A stretch of 64,000 nt of DNA, from positions 62,001 to 126,000 of the forward strand of contig NZ_JADEWZ010000011.1 in the NCBI RefSeq assembly GCF_015207425.1, read 5' to 3'. This DNA is from Lusitaniella coriacea LEGE 07157 (GTDB lineage Bacteria > Cyanobacteriota > Cyanobacteriia > Cyanobacteriales > Spirulinaceae). Position numbers and translations under genes: made by a program. The notes below the pieces were generated by a model, which was not told where the DNA came from, ran no database searches, and saw nothing but the letters and a program-made list of their open reading frames with translations. Positions 35,431-44,050 of this stretch are shown here, in pieces (position 1 is the first letter of the stretch; each line of letters opens with the position of its first letter).

Positions 35431-35562
35431 AATTTCTCCTCAATTCCAGGCAGAACGGGCGATTTCCCACAAATAATGTATCAGAGAACGCGATCTTGAA
35501 ATTATGAAAAAGGACAGTCCGCGATCGCAGACTGCCCAAAATTATTGATGTAACTTCAAAGC

Positions 35563-36015
35563 TTACCGATCGAATAAATCTTCCGCAGAATCTCTCAAGT
35601 CTTTTGCCGACTCTTTAATATTGGAACCTACCTCGTCCGCTTTATTTTTGACTGTACCAATATCTTTCTGTGCTTTACCTTTAGCTTGTTGAGCTGCGCC
35701 TTCAACCTGCCGCGCCGCACCTTCAACGCCGTCAAATTCTCCCTGCACCTTACCGGCATTCCGCTTTACCGTACCAATATCCTGTTCTGCCTTGCCCTCA
35801 ATTTTATCCGTTGTCCCCGCACCAAAAATTTTATTAAGGGGATTTGAATCTGCCATAACTAAAGGTACGCGATCGACCGTTAGAGCATTCGCAGGGGCAG
35901 CCCAACTGAAGCCTACACCCATCCCAGTCAATGTCAGAATCGCTACTGACAAACAAATTGACAATAACTTTTGAGTGCGACGTAAAACTTTTTCGATCGA
36001 ACTTTTCAAACTCAT
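35563..36015 (-). CDS. Exported CsbD/LEA-like protein
   Basis: 150 residues with a signal peptide: a basic start, hydrophobic LLSICLSVAILTLTGMGVG and an APANA cleavage site. The mature part is a highly hydrophilic helical region with repeated units IEGKAEQDIGTVK and AKGKAQKDIGTVKNKADEV, which resembles CsbD and late-embryogenesis-abundant proteins. A role in the periplasm during salt or drying stress is inferred. It is divergent to two tandem CsbD genes. Confidence 0.78.
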   Translation of the reverse strand: MSLKSSIEKVLRRTQKLLSICLSVAILTLTGMGVGFSWAAPANALTVDRVPLVMADSNPLNKIFGAGTTDKIEGKAEQDIGTVKRNAGKVQGEFDGVEGAARQVEGAAQQAKGKAQKDIGTVKNKADEVGSNIKESAKDLRDSAEDLFDR

Positions 36016-36431
36016 TTCAAATTCCTCTTAATGGTTTCATTAAACTTCTGTTATATAGGTATCTCTCAAAAATTGTAATTTTGTATTCACTCAAAAGGCA
36101 GATTTCTTTTTATTTGTATTATTCTTTTTATATCTATCCTTTGATAGATTCGTGTTTCGCTTTGTGTTTTAGGTCACAGTTTTTTAGGGAAACGATAGTG
36201 TTTTCCAAAATCATGAAGTACTAACTTTTTCCTCGCCAGGAAAAGGTGTGCCTTACCAGAGCAAGAATTACTATATATCCATCAGCGTTCCTTTGAGTTG
36301 CTCGTTCAATTCTACCTAAAGATAGAAGCTATCTCTTCTCACTCTTCGCTAATCTGTAAAACGTAAGAATTAAGTTCTCAAGACAACTAAGAACTTATTC
36401 AAATTTATTCAATAATTAGAGGTATCCTCAC
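36016..36431. other. Divergent intergenic region of CsbD-type genes
   Basis: 416 bp between the exported CsbD-like gene and the first cytoplasmic CsbD gene. It must hold both promoters. It is AT-rich with no HIP1 site and no clear operator, RNA gene or terminator. Confidence 0.5.
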
Positions 36432-36614
36432 ATGAGTATTGAAGATCGCGCCAAAGCCACAGCTAAAAACATCGAAGGTAAAGCTCAAGAAGCAGTAGGG
36501 GAAGTAACTGGCGACCCCAAAGATAAAGCTGAAGGTAAAGCCAAGCAAGCTGAAGCACAAACTCAGCACGCAGTAGAAGACGCAAAAGATCAAGTCAAAA
36601 AGGCGGTTGACTAA
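36432..36614 (+). CDS. CsbD family protein, first of a tandem pair
   Basis: 60 residues, hydrophilic and helical: MSIEDRAKATAKNIEGKAQE, then GEVTGDPKDKAEGKAKQAEAQ and a DQVKKAVD end. This is the CsbD general-stress family, known to be induced by osmotic and stationary-phase stress in other bacteria. A near-copy follows 113 bp downstream. Confidence 0.88.
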   Translation: MSIEDRAKATAKNIEGKAQEAVGEVTGDPKDKAEGKAKQAEAQTQHAVEDAKDQVKKAVD

Positions 36615-36727
36615 TTCTCCGTCTGATTTTTCTGTCGTGTGTTTTGGCGGGGCTTATATTTGAGCTTTACTGGGCAAAAAGCCCCGCCTCGACACATTAT
36701 TTTTTTATAAAAAAGGAGCAAAGACTG

Positions 36728-36910
36728 ATGAGTATAGAAAATCGAGCAGAAGCAACCGCTAAAAATATTCAAGGTAAGGCTCAAGAAATCATTGGGGAAA
36801 TCACAGGCGATCCTCAAGATAAAGCAGAAGGTCAAGCGAAACAAGCTGAAGCACAAGCCAAACACATGGTTGAAAATGTCAAAGATAAAATCAAGAAATC
36901 GATTGATTAA
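36728..36910 (+). CDS. CsbD family protein, second of a tandem pair
   Basis: 60 residues from the ATG at 36728 (MSIENRAEATAKNIQ); the frame is open further upstream but without CsbD homology. The spacing and order of GKAQEIIGEITGDPQDKAEG are the same as in the first copy, so this is a tandem gene duplication. AAGGAGCAAAG lies before the start. A strong hairpin follows at 36970. Confidence 0.87.
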   Translation: MSIENRAEATAKNIQGKAQEIIGEITGDPQDKAEGQAKQAEAQAKHMVENVKDKIKKSID

Positions 36911-36969
36911 TTAAGCAAATCTGTTTTAGTCAATGGCTTATCCCCTCCTGGGGGAGAGTATCGTAAAAT

Positions 36970-37017
36970 AAGAGCAGGGCTACTTTATGGGAATATCCTA
37001 TGGTAGCTCTGCTTTTA
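36970..37017. terminator. Long bidirectional hairpin after CsbD genes
   Basis: AAGAGCAGGGCTAC pairs with GTAGCTCTGCTTTT around an inner loop, and the inner arms TATGGGAATATCCTAT add a second stem. A T-rich tail (CTTTTATAA) on the right and A-rich TAAAATAAG on the left fit termination on either strand. It lies 60 bp after the CsbD gene and 30 bp before the chelatase start, so it could also act as a leader structure. Confidence 0.55.
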
Positions 37018-37045
37018 TAAATCCTTGAAATCTAAGGCATTTGAC

Positions 37046-38173
37046 ATGGTTGCCACACCAGAAAGAACGGAACAAGCCTCTCAAACAACTCCAGGGAAAG
37101 ATCGCGTGGCTGTTTTGCTCATGGGATATGGGGAAGTTGAAAGCTACGATGACTTTGCTAACTATAACGAGCAAGCATTAAATCTACTCACTGCAAAGTT
37201 TGCCCCCGTACCCACTTGGATTTATCCCCCCCTTGCTAAGTTACTCGCGATCTTTGACCTACACGAATGGAGTCATCAACACGGCAATTTCATCTCGCCG
37301 CACAACAAAATTTTTGAAGCTCAAAGAGCGGGCATTGAAAAAAACTTACAACAAACTTGGGGCGATCGCGTCCAAGTTTTCAAAGCCTTTAACTTTTGTC
37401 AGCCTTTCCTTCCCCATCAAGTTCTCGCCCAAATCAAAGAACAAGGATTCGACAAAATCCTGATCTATCCCCTTCTCGTCGTCGATTCTATTTTCACCAG
37501 CGGTATTGCTGTCGAACAAGTCAATAACGCTCTCACACAGCTTGCTGACGGCGAGGAACATTGGCTCAAAGGCACGCGCTACATTCCCTCGTTTTACGAC
37601 GAATCGGCATACATCGATTTGATGGCGCAGATGGTGGAAGAAAAAATCCAGCAGGATTTAGCCGCCGCGCATTTACCCTCCCAAATCGGGATTGTCCTGA
37701 TGAATCACGGCTGTCCCCACAAAGCGAAAGGATTCACCTCCGGAGTCGCTGAAAGCGAAGCGCTTTACGATCGCGTGCGCGATAAACTCATCAATAAATA
37801 TCCTCTCATCTCCGTTGGTTGGCTCAACCACGACACCCCCTTAATCGATTGGACGCAACCTCACGCAGAACTCGCCGCCAAAAACTTGATTGATTTGGGT
37901 GCAACCGCTATCGTCATGATGCCCATTGGTTTTGCCACAGAAAATCACGAAACTCTGCTCGACGTTCACCATATTATTCACCACCTCCAACGCAAGCATT
38001 CTAAAATTAGCTATGTGCAGATGGAGTGCGTTAACGATCGCGCGGAATTTTTAAAAATGGCAGCAGACTGGGCGAATCCTCAAATTGAGGCACTTTTATC
38101 TGAAGAAGGAATGGCAGTGAACGGGCAACTTGCTTCGACAAACCACAACCATCATCATCACCACCATCACTAA
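37046..38173 (+). CDS. Ferrochelatase-family chelatase with poly-His tail
   Basis: 375 residues from ATG 37046 (the longer frame begins with TTG). It has the ferrochelatase/CbiX-type chelatase layout: DRVAVLLMGYGEVE, ISPHNKIFEAQRAGIE, YPLLVVDS, MNHGCPHKAKGF, and a LNHDTPLIDWTQPH segment. The C-terminus ends HNHHHHHHH, a natural metal-binding tail also seen in nickel and zinc handling proteins. A canonical HemH is unlikely: the protein lacks the usual C-terminal CAB helix and has unusual motif spacing. Substrate may be another metal or tetrapyrrole. The stop TAA touches a family C repeat. Confidence 0.75.
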   Translation: MVATPERTEQASQTTPGKDRVAVLLMGYGEVESYDDFANYNEQALNLLTAKFAPVPTWIYPPLAKLLAIFDLHEWSHQHGNFISPHNKIFEAQRAGIEKNLQQTWGDRVQVFKAFNFCQPFLPHQVLAQIKEQGFDKILIYPLLVVDSIFTSGIAVEQVNNALTQLADGEEHWLKGTRYIPSFYDESAYIDLMAQMVEEKIQQDLAAAHLPSQIGIVLMNHGCPHKAKGFTSGVAESEALYDRVRDKLINKYPLISVGWLNHDTPLIDWTQPHAELAAKNLIDLGATAIVMMPIGFATENHETLLDVHHIIHHLQRKHSKISYVQMECVNDRAEFLKMAADWANPQIEALLSEEGMAVNGQLASTNHNHHHHHHH

Positions 38174-38215
38174 TATAAAATCCGGTTGAACGCCCTCAGC
38201 AAGGGCTGAAACGGT
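38172..38215. repeat. Family C repeat fragment
   Basis: AATATAAAATCCGGTTGAAC starts right at the stop codon of the chelatase gene and continues into the GCCCTCAGCAAGGGCTGAAA block, as in the full copies at 7447 and 21982, but reversed in orientation. Only one end is present. Confidence 0.45.
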
Positions 38216-38562
38216 GAATTATCGACGCAAATTCGTCAAATTTTCTGAGAGTGATGAAAGAGCGATAAATTCCCAGGAGACACAACTTTTCTCTTGAACT
38301 CAAACAAGTTTTGAATAACGTTCTTGGGGAATACTTTTCCTCATCTCAACAAGGTTTGAGGGGCATCTTTTCAAGATGTCCCTTATTTATTACGCTTCCT
38401 GGGATAAATTAATAGGGGATCGAATTGTTGAAACTGCTGTATGAATTAAAAAAAATTTTATTTTGGTAGAGTGGGTTTCTTTGAGAAAGCACTTATGGCT
38501 ACATCCGGCAACTGACCTCAGCCTTCTTCTTTGATTCTTTTTTTTGACACCTGAATTCTTAA
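38174..38562. other. Intergenic stretch with one terminator
   Basis: Begins with the family C fragment, then AT-rich DNA with no convincing gene. A terminator at 38360-38390 sits 190 bp past the chelatase stop, so either a long 3' UTR or an unannotated short RNA ends there. Confidence 0.5.
38360..38390 (+). terminator. Rho-independent terminator
   Basis: GGGGCATCTT (38360-38369) and AAGATGTCCC (38373-38382) form a stem with a TTC loop and a TTATTTATT tail. One G-T pair is tolerated. Confidence 0.75.
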
Positions 38563-39813
38563 ATGTCGTCTTCACATCTTTCCGTTCAGTTTTTACAGCA
38601 GCAAGCCGCGTCCTTACTGTTATACCAATCGGTTCTTGAGGGGGATGTGGGACAGGCATTCCTACAACTTCTAGAAACCTTGCAACAGGGAGATTCCCTC
38701 GCTGGCTTTAAAGCGTATGGGCGTTGGTTTCGCGCTTTAGCGACTTACGGGCAAAGCTGGCAAGATTACGTTATTGCTAAGATTTTACAGGATGCCAATC
38801 CCTTTAGCGATCGCGTCCAGCGTCAAGACATTCAAGAACTCCCTCCCGCTTTGGTTGCTGCGGCAAAACGAGATTTGCAAGCCCTACAACGTCTGTCTCA
38901 GTGTAACAGCAAGCAGGTATCTGAATGGCTCACCGGACAGCCTGTGGCTTGGATAGCGCCAATGGGCGAGGAAACCGTGTTACACGAGTATGAGAGTTGG
39001 GAGAAAGGAATCGACGCGCTAGCAGCGCACTATCGCCAACGGGGAACGGGATTGTTTGCTCGATATTCTGCTTTAAGTTGGCAACAGGGTCAATTGTGGG
39101 GCATTTCCCATCCCGATCCGGTACAGTTGGGGGATATTATCGGTTACGAATTACAAAAAGAAGCCCTGATTAAGAATACAGAATTTTTGCTTGCAGGATA
39201 CCGAGCGCTACACGTCCTTCTGTATGGCAGTCGCGGTTCTGGCAAGTCTTCGTTAATCAAAGGACTGTTGAATCAATACGCCAAAAAAGGCTTAAGGCTG
39301 ATTGAGGTGACAAAATCCAACTTAAAAGACTTACCTGCTATTGTCGAGCAATTGCGGGACGTGCCGCAAAAGTTTGTGATTTTTGTTGACGATTTGTCCT
39401 TTGAGGAGGATGATGAAGCCTTTAAAGCCCTTAAAGTGGTGTTAGAGGGAAGCGTTACCGCGCGATCGCGAAATGTTGTGGTCTATGCCACCTCCAACCG
39501 ACGGCACTTGGTTCGAGAGTTTTTCAGCGAGCGTCCCCGTCCCAGTGAAGGCGATGAGGTTCATGCCTGGGATACAATGCAAGAAAAGTTATCGTTCCGC
39601 GATCGCTTTGGCTTAACACTCACCTTTGAACCGGCAAACCAAGACACCTATTTAACCATCGTCCGCCATCTGGCAAATCAAGCCAAAATCGATCTTAACC
39701 CCAAAGAATTGGAGTTTAGAGCCAAACAATGGGCAACTCGCCATAACGGACGTTCGGGACGCACCGCACAACAATTTATTGATTTTCTTAGTGCTGAGTT
39801 GGCTTTATTTTAA
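38563..39813 (+). CDS. DUF815 family AAA ATPase
   Basis: 416 residues. Walker A GSRGSGKSSLIKGLL (near residue 225) and Walker B FVIFVDDLSFEEDDE (near 275), followed by YATSNRRHLVREFF, give the DUF815 signature. The N-terminal 180 residues are helical with no known motif. Such ATPases are widespread in bacteria and uncharacterised. The next gene starts 48 bp downstream. Confidence 0.9.
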   Translation: MSSSHLSVQFLQQQAASLLLYQSVLEGDVGQAFLQLLETLQQGDSLAGFKAYGRWFRALATYGQSWQDYVIAKILQDANPFSDRVQRQDIQELPPALVAAAKRDLQALQRLSQCNSKQVSEWLTGQPVAWIAPMGEETVLHEYESWEKGIDALAAHYRQRGTGLFARYSALSWQQGQLWGISHPDPVQLGDIIGYELQKEALIKNTEFLLAGYRALHVLLYGSRGSGKSSLIKGLLNQYAKKGLRLIEVTKSNLKDLPAIVEQLRDVPQKFVIFVDDLSFEEDDEAFKALKVVLEGSVTARSRNVVVYATSNRRHLVREFFSERPRPSEGDEVHAWDTMQEKLSFRDRFGLTLTFEPANQDTYLTIVRHLANQAKIDLNPKELEFRAKQWATRHNGRSGRTAQQFIDFLSAELALF

Positions 39814-39861
39814 TCCTAATTCAACGCAGTCGCTAACGACTTCCTTCGATCCAACAGCAAG

Positions 39862-40950
39862 ATGCAATCAACAAGATTCACGACTTGGGTTAGTTTTAGT
39901 CTAGTTGCTTTCGGCATTAGCGTTGTTCTCACTTGGCTCGTCGTTCAAAATTTCACAAGCGCTCTTTTTGCGGGAATTGTGACAGCAACGACAACCTATA
40001 TTGGAATTGGCGTTAATAACAAACAACGTATTAAAGAAGAACGCACCCTTCGTCATTCTCTCCGCAGTCAAATTCAACAACTTGAATACGAAGAAGACCA
40101 GCTTTATCATTCACTTTATGAATCAACCTCAACCAAAGAACAGCTAGAAGCCAGTATCTTAGCCTTGCAAGGAGAATGCCATCAACTCCTACAGCGCATT
40201 TCAGAACTTCACGCTCAACGGAATTTGCTCTGTCAAGATATTGCGCTCATTCAAAAGCAGCAGCAACAAAAAGAAATCCCCCTTCAACAAGCACAACAGC
40301 AAGTTCAATTGCTCGAAAGGAAACAAATGCAAATCAAGCATTCCTTAGAGCTTAAAACAACTCAGATGCAGCAAACTGAGATGAAATTGAATGCAGTGAT
40401 GCAAGAATTAGAAAGAGTGCAATTTGAGCTTTTTGAAAAAATAAAACAAGAAGAAGGGATTGCAAAAAACGCTGAAATACTCATTCGAGAAAAAGAGTTA
40501 TTGGAAAAACAGGTTCGAGAGTTACAAAACCGAATTAACTCGGAAGATAATCTTCAATCCTCCTCAGAAAATTCCTCCACTTTAAGCAATACCCAAAAAA
40601 TCGCAGTGGATCTGCCGCAAGAATGGGAAGAATGGTTTGAATTTATTGAATATTTAAGTGAAGAGGAACGCATTGTTTTTCGAGCAATTTTAGAACAAGA
40701 TGAAGTCAGTTTAAAAAATATTGCCGATCGCAAAACGACAATGCCAGAAGTGTTGATTGAAGCCCTAAACAATAATGCGCTACAAACCTTTGGAGACACT
40801 ATTTTTTCTGGCGGTGAAAGTTCTGCAATTCCTGAAGTTCATCAAGAATATCTCAACGTTCTCTCAAAGCCATTGAAGCTGGAGTTTAAAGATTTTTTAG
40901 CACTTCCGGCAAGCGAAGATCGATCTCAAAGATTATCGGAAGATAGTTGA
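39862..40950 (+). CDS. Membrane coiled-coil protein with TerB_C-like domain
   Basis: 362 residues. One or two N-terminal hydrophobic helices (SFSLVAFGISVVLTWLVV; ALFAGIVTATTTYIGIG) are followed by a long coiled coil (about 55-235), then a helical C-terminal domain (IEYLSEEERIVFRAILEQDE; PEVLIEALNNNALQTFGDTI) which resembles the TerB C-terminal (TerB_C) domain. TerB_C proteins belong to tellurite-resistance-like stress modules. The domain call is from motif memory and is moderate. It follows the DUF815 gene by 48 bp. Confidence 0.6.
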   Translation: MQSTRFTTWVSFSLVAFGISVVLTWLVVQNFTSALFAGIVTATTTYIGIGVNNKQRIKEERTLRHSLRSQIQQLEYEEDQLYHSLYESTSTKEQLEASILALQGECHQLLQRISELHAQRNLLCQDIALIQKQQQQKEIPLQQAQQQVQLLERKQMQIKHSLELKTTQMQQTEMKLNAVMQELERVQFELFEKIKQEEGIAKNAEILIREKELLEKQVRELQNRINSEDNLQSSSENSSTLSNTQKIAVDLPQEWEEWFEFIEYLSEEERIVFRAILEQDEVSLKNIADRKTTMPEVLIEALNNNALQTFGDTIFSGGESSAIPEVHQEYLNVLSKPLKLEFKDFLALPASEDRSQRLSEDS

Positions 40951-41268
40951 AACGTTAATTTCTTGCTGTAAAAGTAGAAGTTACAATACTAGCAAACCAA
41001 GGAATTTCGTATTACACAGAATTGCTTCTCAGAGCGGAAACAGATTGGGTCGTATTTCCGCTAACTATAAGCGTAAAAGCTAATTCCCAAAGTAAAGATT
41101 AAACGCTCATTTAGGTTGGGTTAGGTAGCAATTTGATAGATATAGAACTGCTAATTCTCTATTCACAATAACCCACCAGTACCCAAACTTTCAAACACCT
41201 CAAGATGGATTTTAGAAATTAACACAAATTTGCAAAATTCCGAGTAGTGCCGAAAGAGCGTTAGGGTT
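40951..41268. other. Intergenic stretch with no recognised gene
   Basis: 318 bp downstream of the TerB_C-like gene. It is AT-rich with no terminator or RNA gene seen. A family B repeat follows at once (41269). Confidence 0.5.
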
Positions 41269-41372
41269 TTAAGAGTACTCCAATCAATAAACTATCCCAC
41301 GCCGTTTCTTCCTCACCCCAGCTCCCCGTCTGTCTGACGCGATTGAACAACTTTTTATTTGCGGTACTCTAA
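41269..41372. repeat. MITE-like element, family B, copy 1
   Basis: About 104 bp. Ends TTAAGAGTACTCCAAT and (reverse strand) TTAGAGTACCGCAAAT are imperfect inverted repeats. The interior is the inverse of the copy at 49093-49250, including AGTTTATTGATTGGAGTACT and GTTGTTCAATCGCGTCAGAC-like blocks. The right end carries the TAG stop of the PEP-CTERM gene. Confidence 0.6.
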
Positions 41373-42055
41373 GCGTTGGGATCTTGCTTGCGCTTGCGGG
41401 TGGAAATAATCCCTAAACTCGCAATACCTAAGAGCGCTATTGTTGAGACGGGTTCTGGTACGTCGGTTGTGGTGACTGGATTGCGGATAGTGCCGTTATC
41501 AGTATCGGCAACAAACCGCATGGTTCCCATAAACCCGTCGAGCCAGTTCATTGAGAGCGTTCCCCACAGATCTCCGGCGGAAATATCGATGGGATTGGAG
41601 TATTGCCACGTATCGGGAGCTTGTCCGGAGGTTACGCTAAACGACTGACCTCGAGCAGAGCCGGGAGTACTGGGAAAGCTACCATCGTCGAATGCTGTAT
41701 TTCCGGGAGCGCCGTTAAGGGTCAACGAGGCAATTTTGAGAGGGTTGGTTGCATTAAACCTCCACGGAATGCCGAAGGTTGTGGAGCCGGAAAAGGTCAA
41801 ATCCCAGTTCGTTCCAAAAGCTCCTCCTGCGTTAACGCCTGTTGTCCCCCAAATGGCTTCCTCGAATGTTCCATCCAGGAATTCTACGAGGACTCGCATT
41901 CCATCCATATCGTCTCCCCCCGTGTTTATACTGCTCAATACGGTTTGAGCTTGCACGGGATTTACTAGGATTACTCCTAGGGTAATTGCTCCTGCTGAAA
42001 CGATCGCGCGCGAAGATTGATTGGTGAGAACTGCACGGAAACTTTTCTTAAACAT
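41369..42055 (-). CDS. PEP-CTERM sorting-domain protein
   Basis: 228 residues. Signal peptide (residues about 1-36, ending NPVQAQ), a Ser/Thr/Gly-rich extracytoplasmic beta region with no cysteines, and a C-terminal VPEPVSTIALLGIASLGIIS sorting tail followed by basic ISTRKRKQ. This is the PEP-CTERM / exosortase-processed surface protein layout. No ligand motif is seen. The stop TAG lies within the terminus of a family B repeat. Confidence 0.9.
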   Translation of the reverse strand: MFKKSFRAVLTNQSSRAIVSAGAITLGVILVNPVQAQTVLSSINTGGDDMDGMRVLVEFLDGTFEEAIWGTTGVNAGGAFGTNWDLTFSGSTTFGIPWRFNATNPLKIASLTLNGAPGNTAFDDGSFPSTPGSARGQSFSVTSGQAPDTWQYSNPIDISAGDLWGTLSMNWLDGFMGTMRFVADTDNGTIRNPVTTTDVPEPVSTIALLGIASLGIISTRKRKQDPNA

Positions 42056-42515
42056 ATATTCCTCTTTTTTGATGACTTACTTTATTTTTTAGCTTTGCAC
42101 GGTATAGATATTCAAGAAGAAAATATATACTTCATAAAATCTTTAAATGAAATCACGTAAATAGACTATTTAATTTATGCAGGCTTTACAAAAATCGCTA
42201 TTTTTAATATTTCGATATAAACCAAAAAACCAGAATAGGGTAGGAAATCACGTAGGGAGATAGCAATTTTCGCACTAGCGATTGCGTTTTAGAGAAGTTA
42301 TTGCGAAAACAAAAAAGGGCATCTATTTCTTAACTGACTTTTCAAAGTTCGAGCTTTAAATTTCATGCTTAATATTGCGCCTCAACTCTCAATTTTGTGA
42401 TGGGTTCGGTACCCAGTTGGGAAGAATCGGTGTAGAATTTGAAGGGTTTTGTTACGCGCGATCCCGTAGGAATCTGCTTCGCGGCACGCGCGGAGAACTC
42501 TTTAGATTTTCGAGA
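42056..42515. other. Divergent intergenic region
   Basis: 460 bp between the starts of the PEP-CTERM gene and the BrxC/BrxD-type ATPase gene. The first 300 bp are AT-rich and featureless; the last part near 42460 (GCGCGATCCCGTAGGAATCT) resembles a short repeat frequent in cyanobacteria. No small gene is recognised. Confidence 0.5.
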
Positions 42516-43826
42516 ATGTCCAAAATTCCCAAACGAATCTCAACAGCTTTAATTAATGCACTAGCGGCGGGGGTGGTTCCCCGTATTGGATTGGAACACA
42601 TTGCAGTGGGACGAGAACGAGAGATGGCTGCACTGTGCCAAGACTTTGCCAACATCGGCGAAGGGGGTGCGGCGTTTCGTTTTGTGGTGGGACGATATGG
42701 TTCGGGAAAAAGCTTTCTCCTGCAACTCCTGCGCAATCAAGCAATGGAACAAGGGTTTGTGGTTGCCGATGCGGATTTGTCGCCTCAATTGCGTTTGGCG
42801 GGAACGAAAAAGCAAGGGGTTGCGACGTATCGAGAGTTGTTGAAAAATATGGCAACTCGCACCCATCCGAATGGTGGCGCGATCGCGCTAATTTTGGAAA
42901 AATGGATTAGTACGATTCTCAACCAAGTCGCGCGAGAAACGGGAAAACATCCCGGAGAGTCCGACTTCGACACGCAAGTGGAACTCAAAATTAGGGAAGT
43001 CGTTGACGATTTGGAAGGATTGGTTCACGGTTTCGATTTTGCCAGCGTCATTATCGCCTACTGGCGAGGATATCGCGAGGATAACCCCCAACTCAAAGAT
43101 GGTGCATTGCGATGGTTGCGCGGCGAATTTGCCACGAAAACGGAGGCAAAATCTGTCTTAGGGGTGCGGGTGATTATCGACGATGAAACCTGGTACGACT
43201 ATCTCAAACTCTTCGCTAAATTTGTCGCGGATCTCGGCTATAAAGGGTTGATTGTACTGCTGGACGAAGCAATTCATCTCTATAAAATTGCCAACACGCG
43301 ATCGCGCCAAAGCAATTACGATAAACTCTTAGCCATGTTCAACGACACCATACAAGGCAAAGCAGAGCATCTCGGCATTGCGATTGGCGGAACCCCACAA
43401 CTCCTCGAAGATCCTCGCAAAGGACTCTATAGCGACGAAGCATGGCGCACTCGTTTAGCCAAAAGCCGCTTTCTCAAAGACGGACTGCAAGATACCGCCG
43501 CACCCGCCATCTATCTCGAACCCCTCTCTCCCCCGGAAATCTCCCAACTCTTACAGCGTTTGAGTGCCGTTCACGCCAAACACCATCAATCCAAAAACCC
43601 CCTTACACCCCCACAAATTGAAATCTTCAAACAAGAAGTCACCCGCCGTTTAGGTGCAGAAACCCTCATAACCCCGCGAGAAATCCTGCGAGACTTCATT
43701 AGCTTGTTGAATATCTTGCAACAAAATCCTCAACTCACCCTAGAACAATTGCTCGATAGCCAAGGTTTCCCATCGACTCTCACCGAAGAACAGACTGATG
43801 GGGAGTTTGCGGAATTTACGCTATAA
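42516..43826 (+). CDS. BrxC/BrxD-type (DUF2791) ATP-binding protein
   Basis: 436 residues from ATG 42516 (MSKIPKRISTALINALAAGV); the open frame extends upstream but lacks family similarity there. Walker A VGRYGSGKSFLLQLLRNQ (near residue 55) and Walker B LIVLLDEAIHLYKIAN (near 250), plus a conserved FNDTIQGKAEHLGIAIGG segment and a C-terminal helical region, fit the P-loop ATPase family called DUF2791 or BREX BrxC/BrxD. Family members occur in BREX defence and in Ter-related operons. No other BREX gene is visible, so the second setting is more plausible here; that is inference. Confidence 0.82.
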   Translation: MSKIPKRISTALINALAAGVVPRIGLEHIAVGREREMAALCQDFANIGEGGAAFRFVVGRYGSGKSFLLQLLRNQAMEQGFVVADADLSPQLRLAGTKKQGVATYRELLKNMATRTHPNGGAIALILEKWISTILNQVARETGKHPGESDFDTQVELKIREVVDDLEGLVHGFDFASVIIAYWRGYREDNPQLKDGALRWLRGEFATKTEAKSVLGVRVIIDDETWYDYLKLFAKFVADLGYKGLIVLLDEAIHLYKIANTRSRQSNYDKLLAMFNDTIQGKAEHLGIAIGGTPQLLEDPRKGLYSDEAWRTRLAKSRFLKDGLQDTAAPAIYLEPLSPPEISQLLQRLSAVHAKHHQSKNPLTPPQIEIFKQEVTRRLGAETLITPREILRDFISLLNILQQNPQLTLEQLLDSQGFPSTLTEEQTDGEFAEFTL

Positions 43827-44050
43827 CTCACGCCTAATGTGAACACCCTAAAACCCTTGCTAGGGTGAGGGAACAGGGAATAGGGAAGCGAAACCCAACA
43901 AAATGCTTACAAGTCTTACCCGTGTTGGGTTTCATTTTATTCAACCCAACCTACCCTATTCAATTTTGCTTGGCTTGTTGCAACTCAAGCGGATTTCATA
44001 TCACCCGTCCCCCAGCCAATAATTTGTTGCAAACACTCATTAATTGCGTC

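Noticed and set aside
42516..43826. BrxC/BrxD-like ATPase considered as proof of a BREX defence system
   Set aside because: No PglX methyltransferase, PglZ, BrxA, BrxB or BrxL gene is in the window, so a BREX call is not supported.
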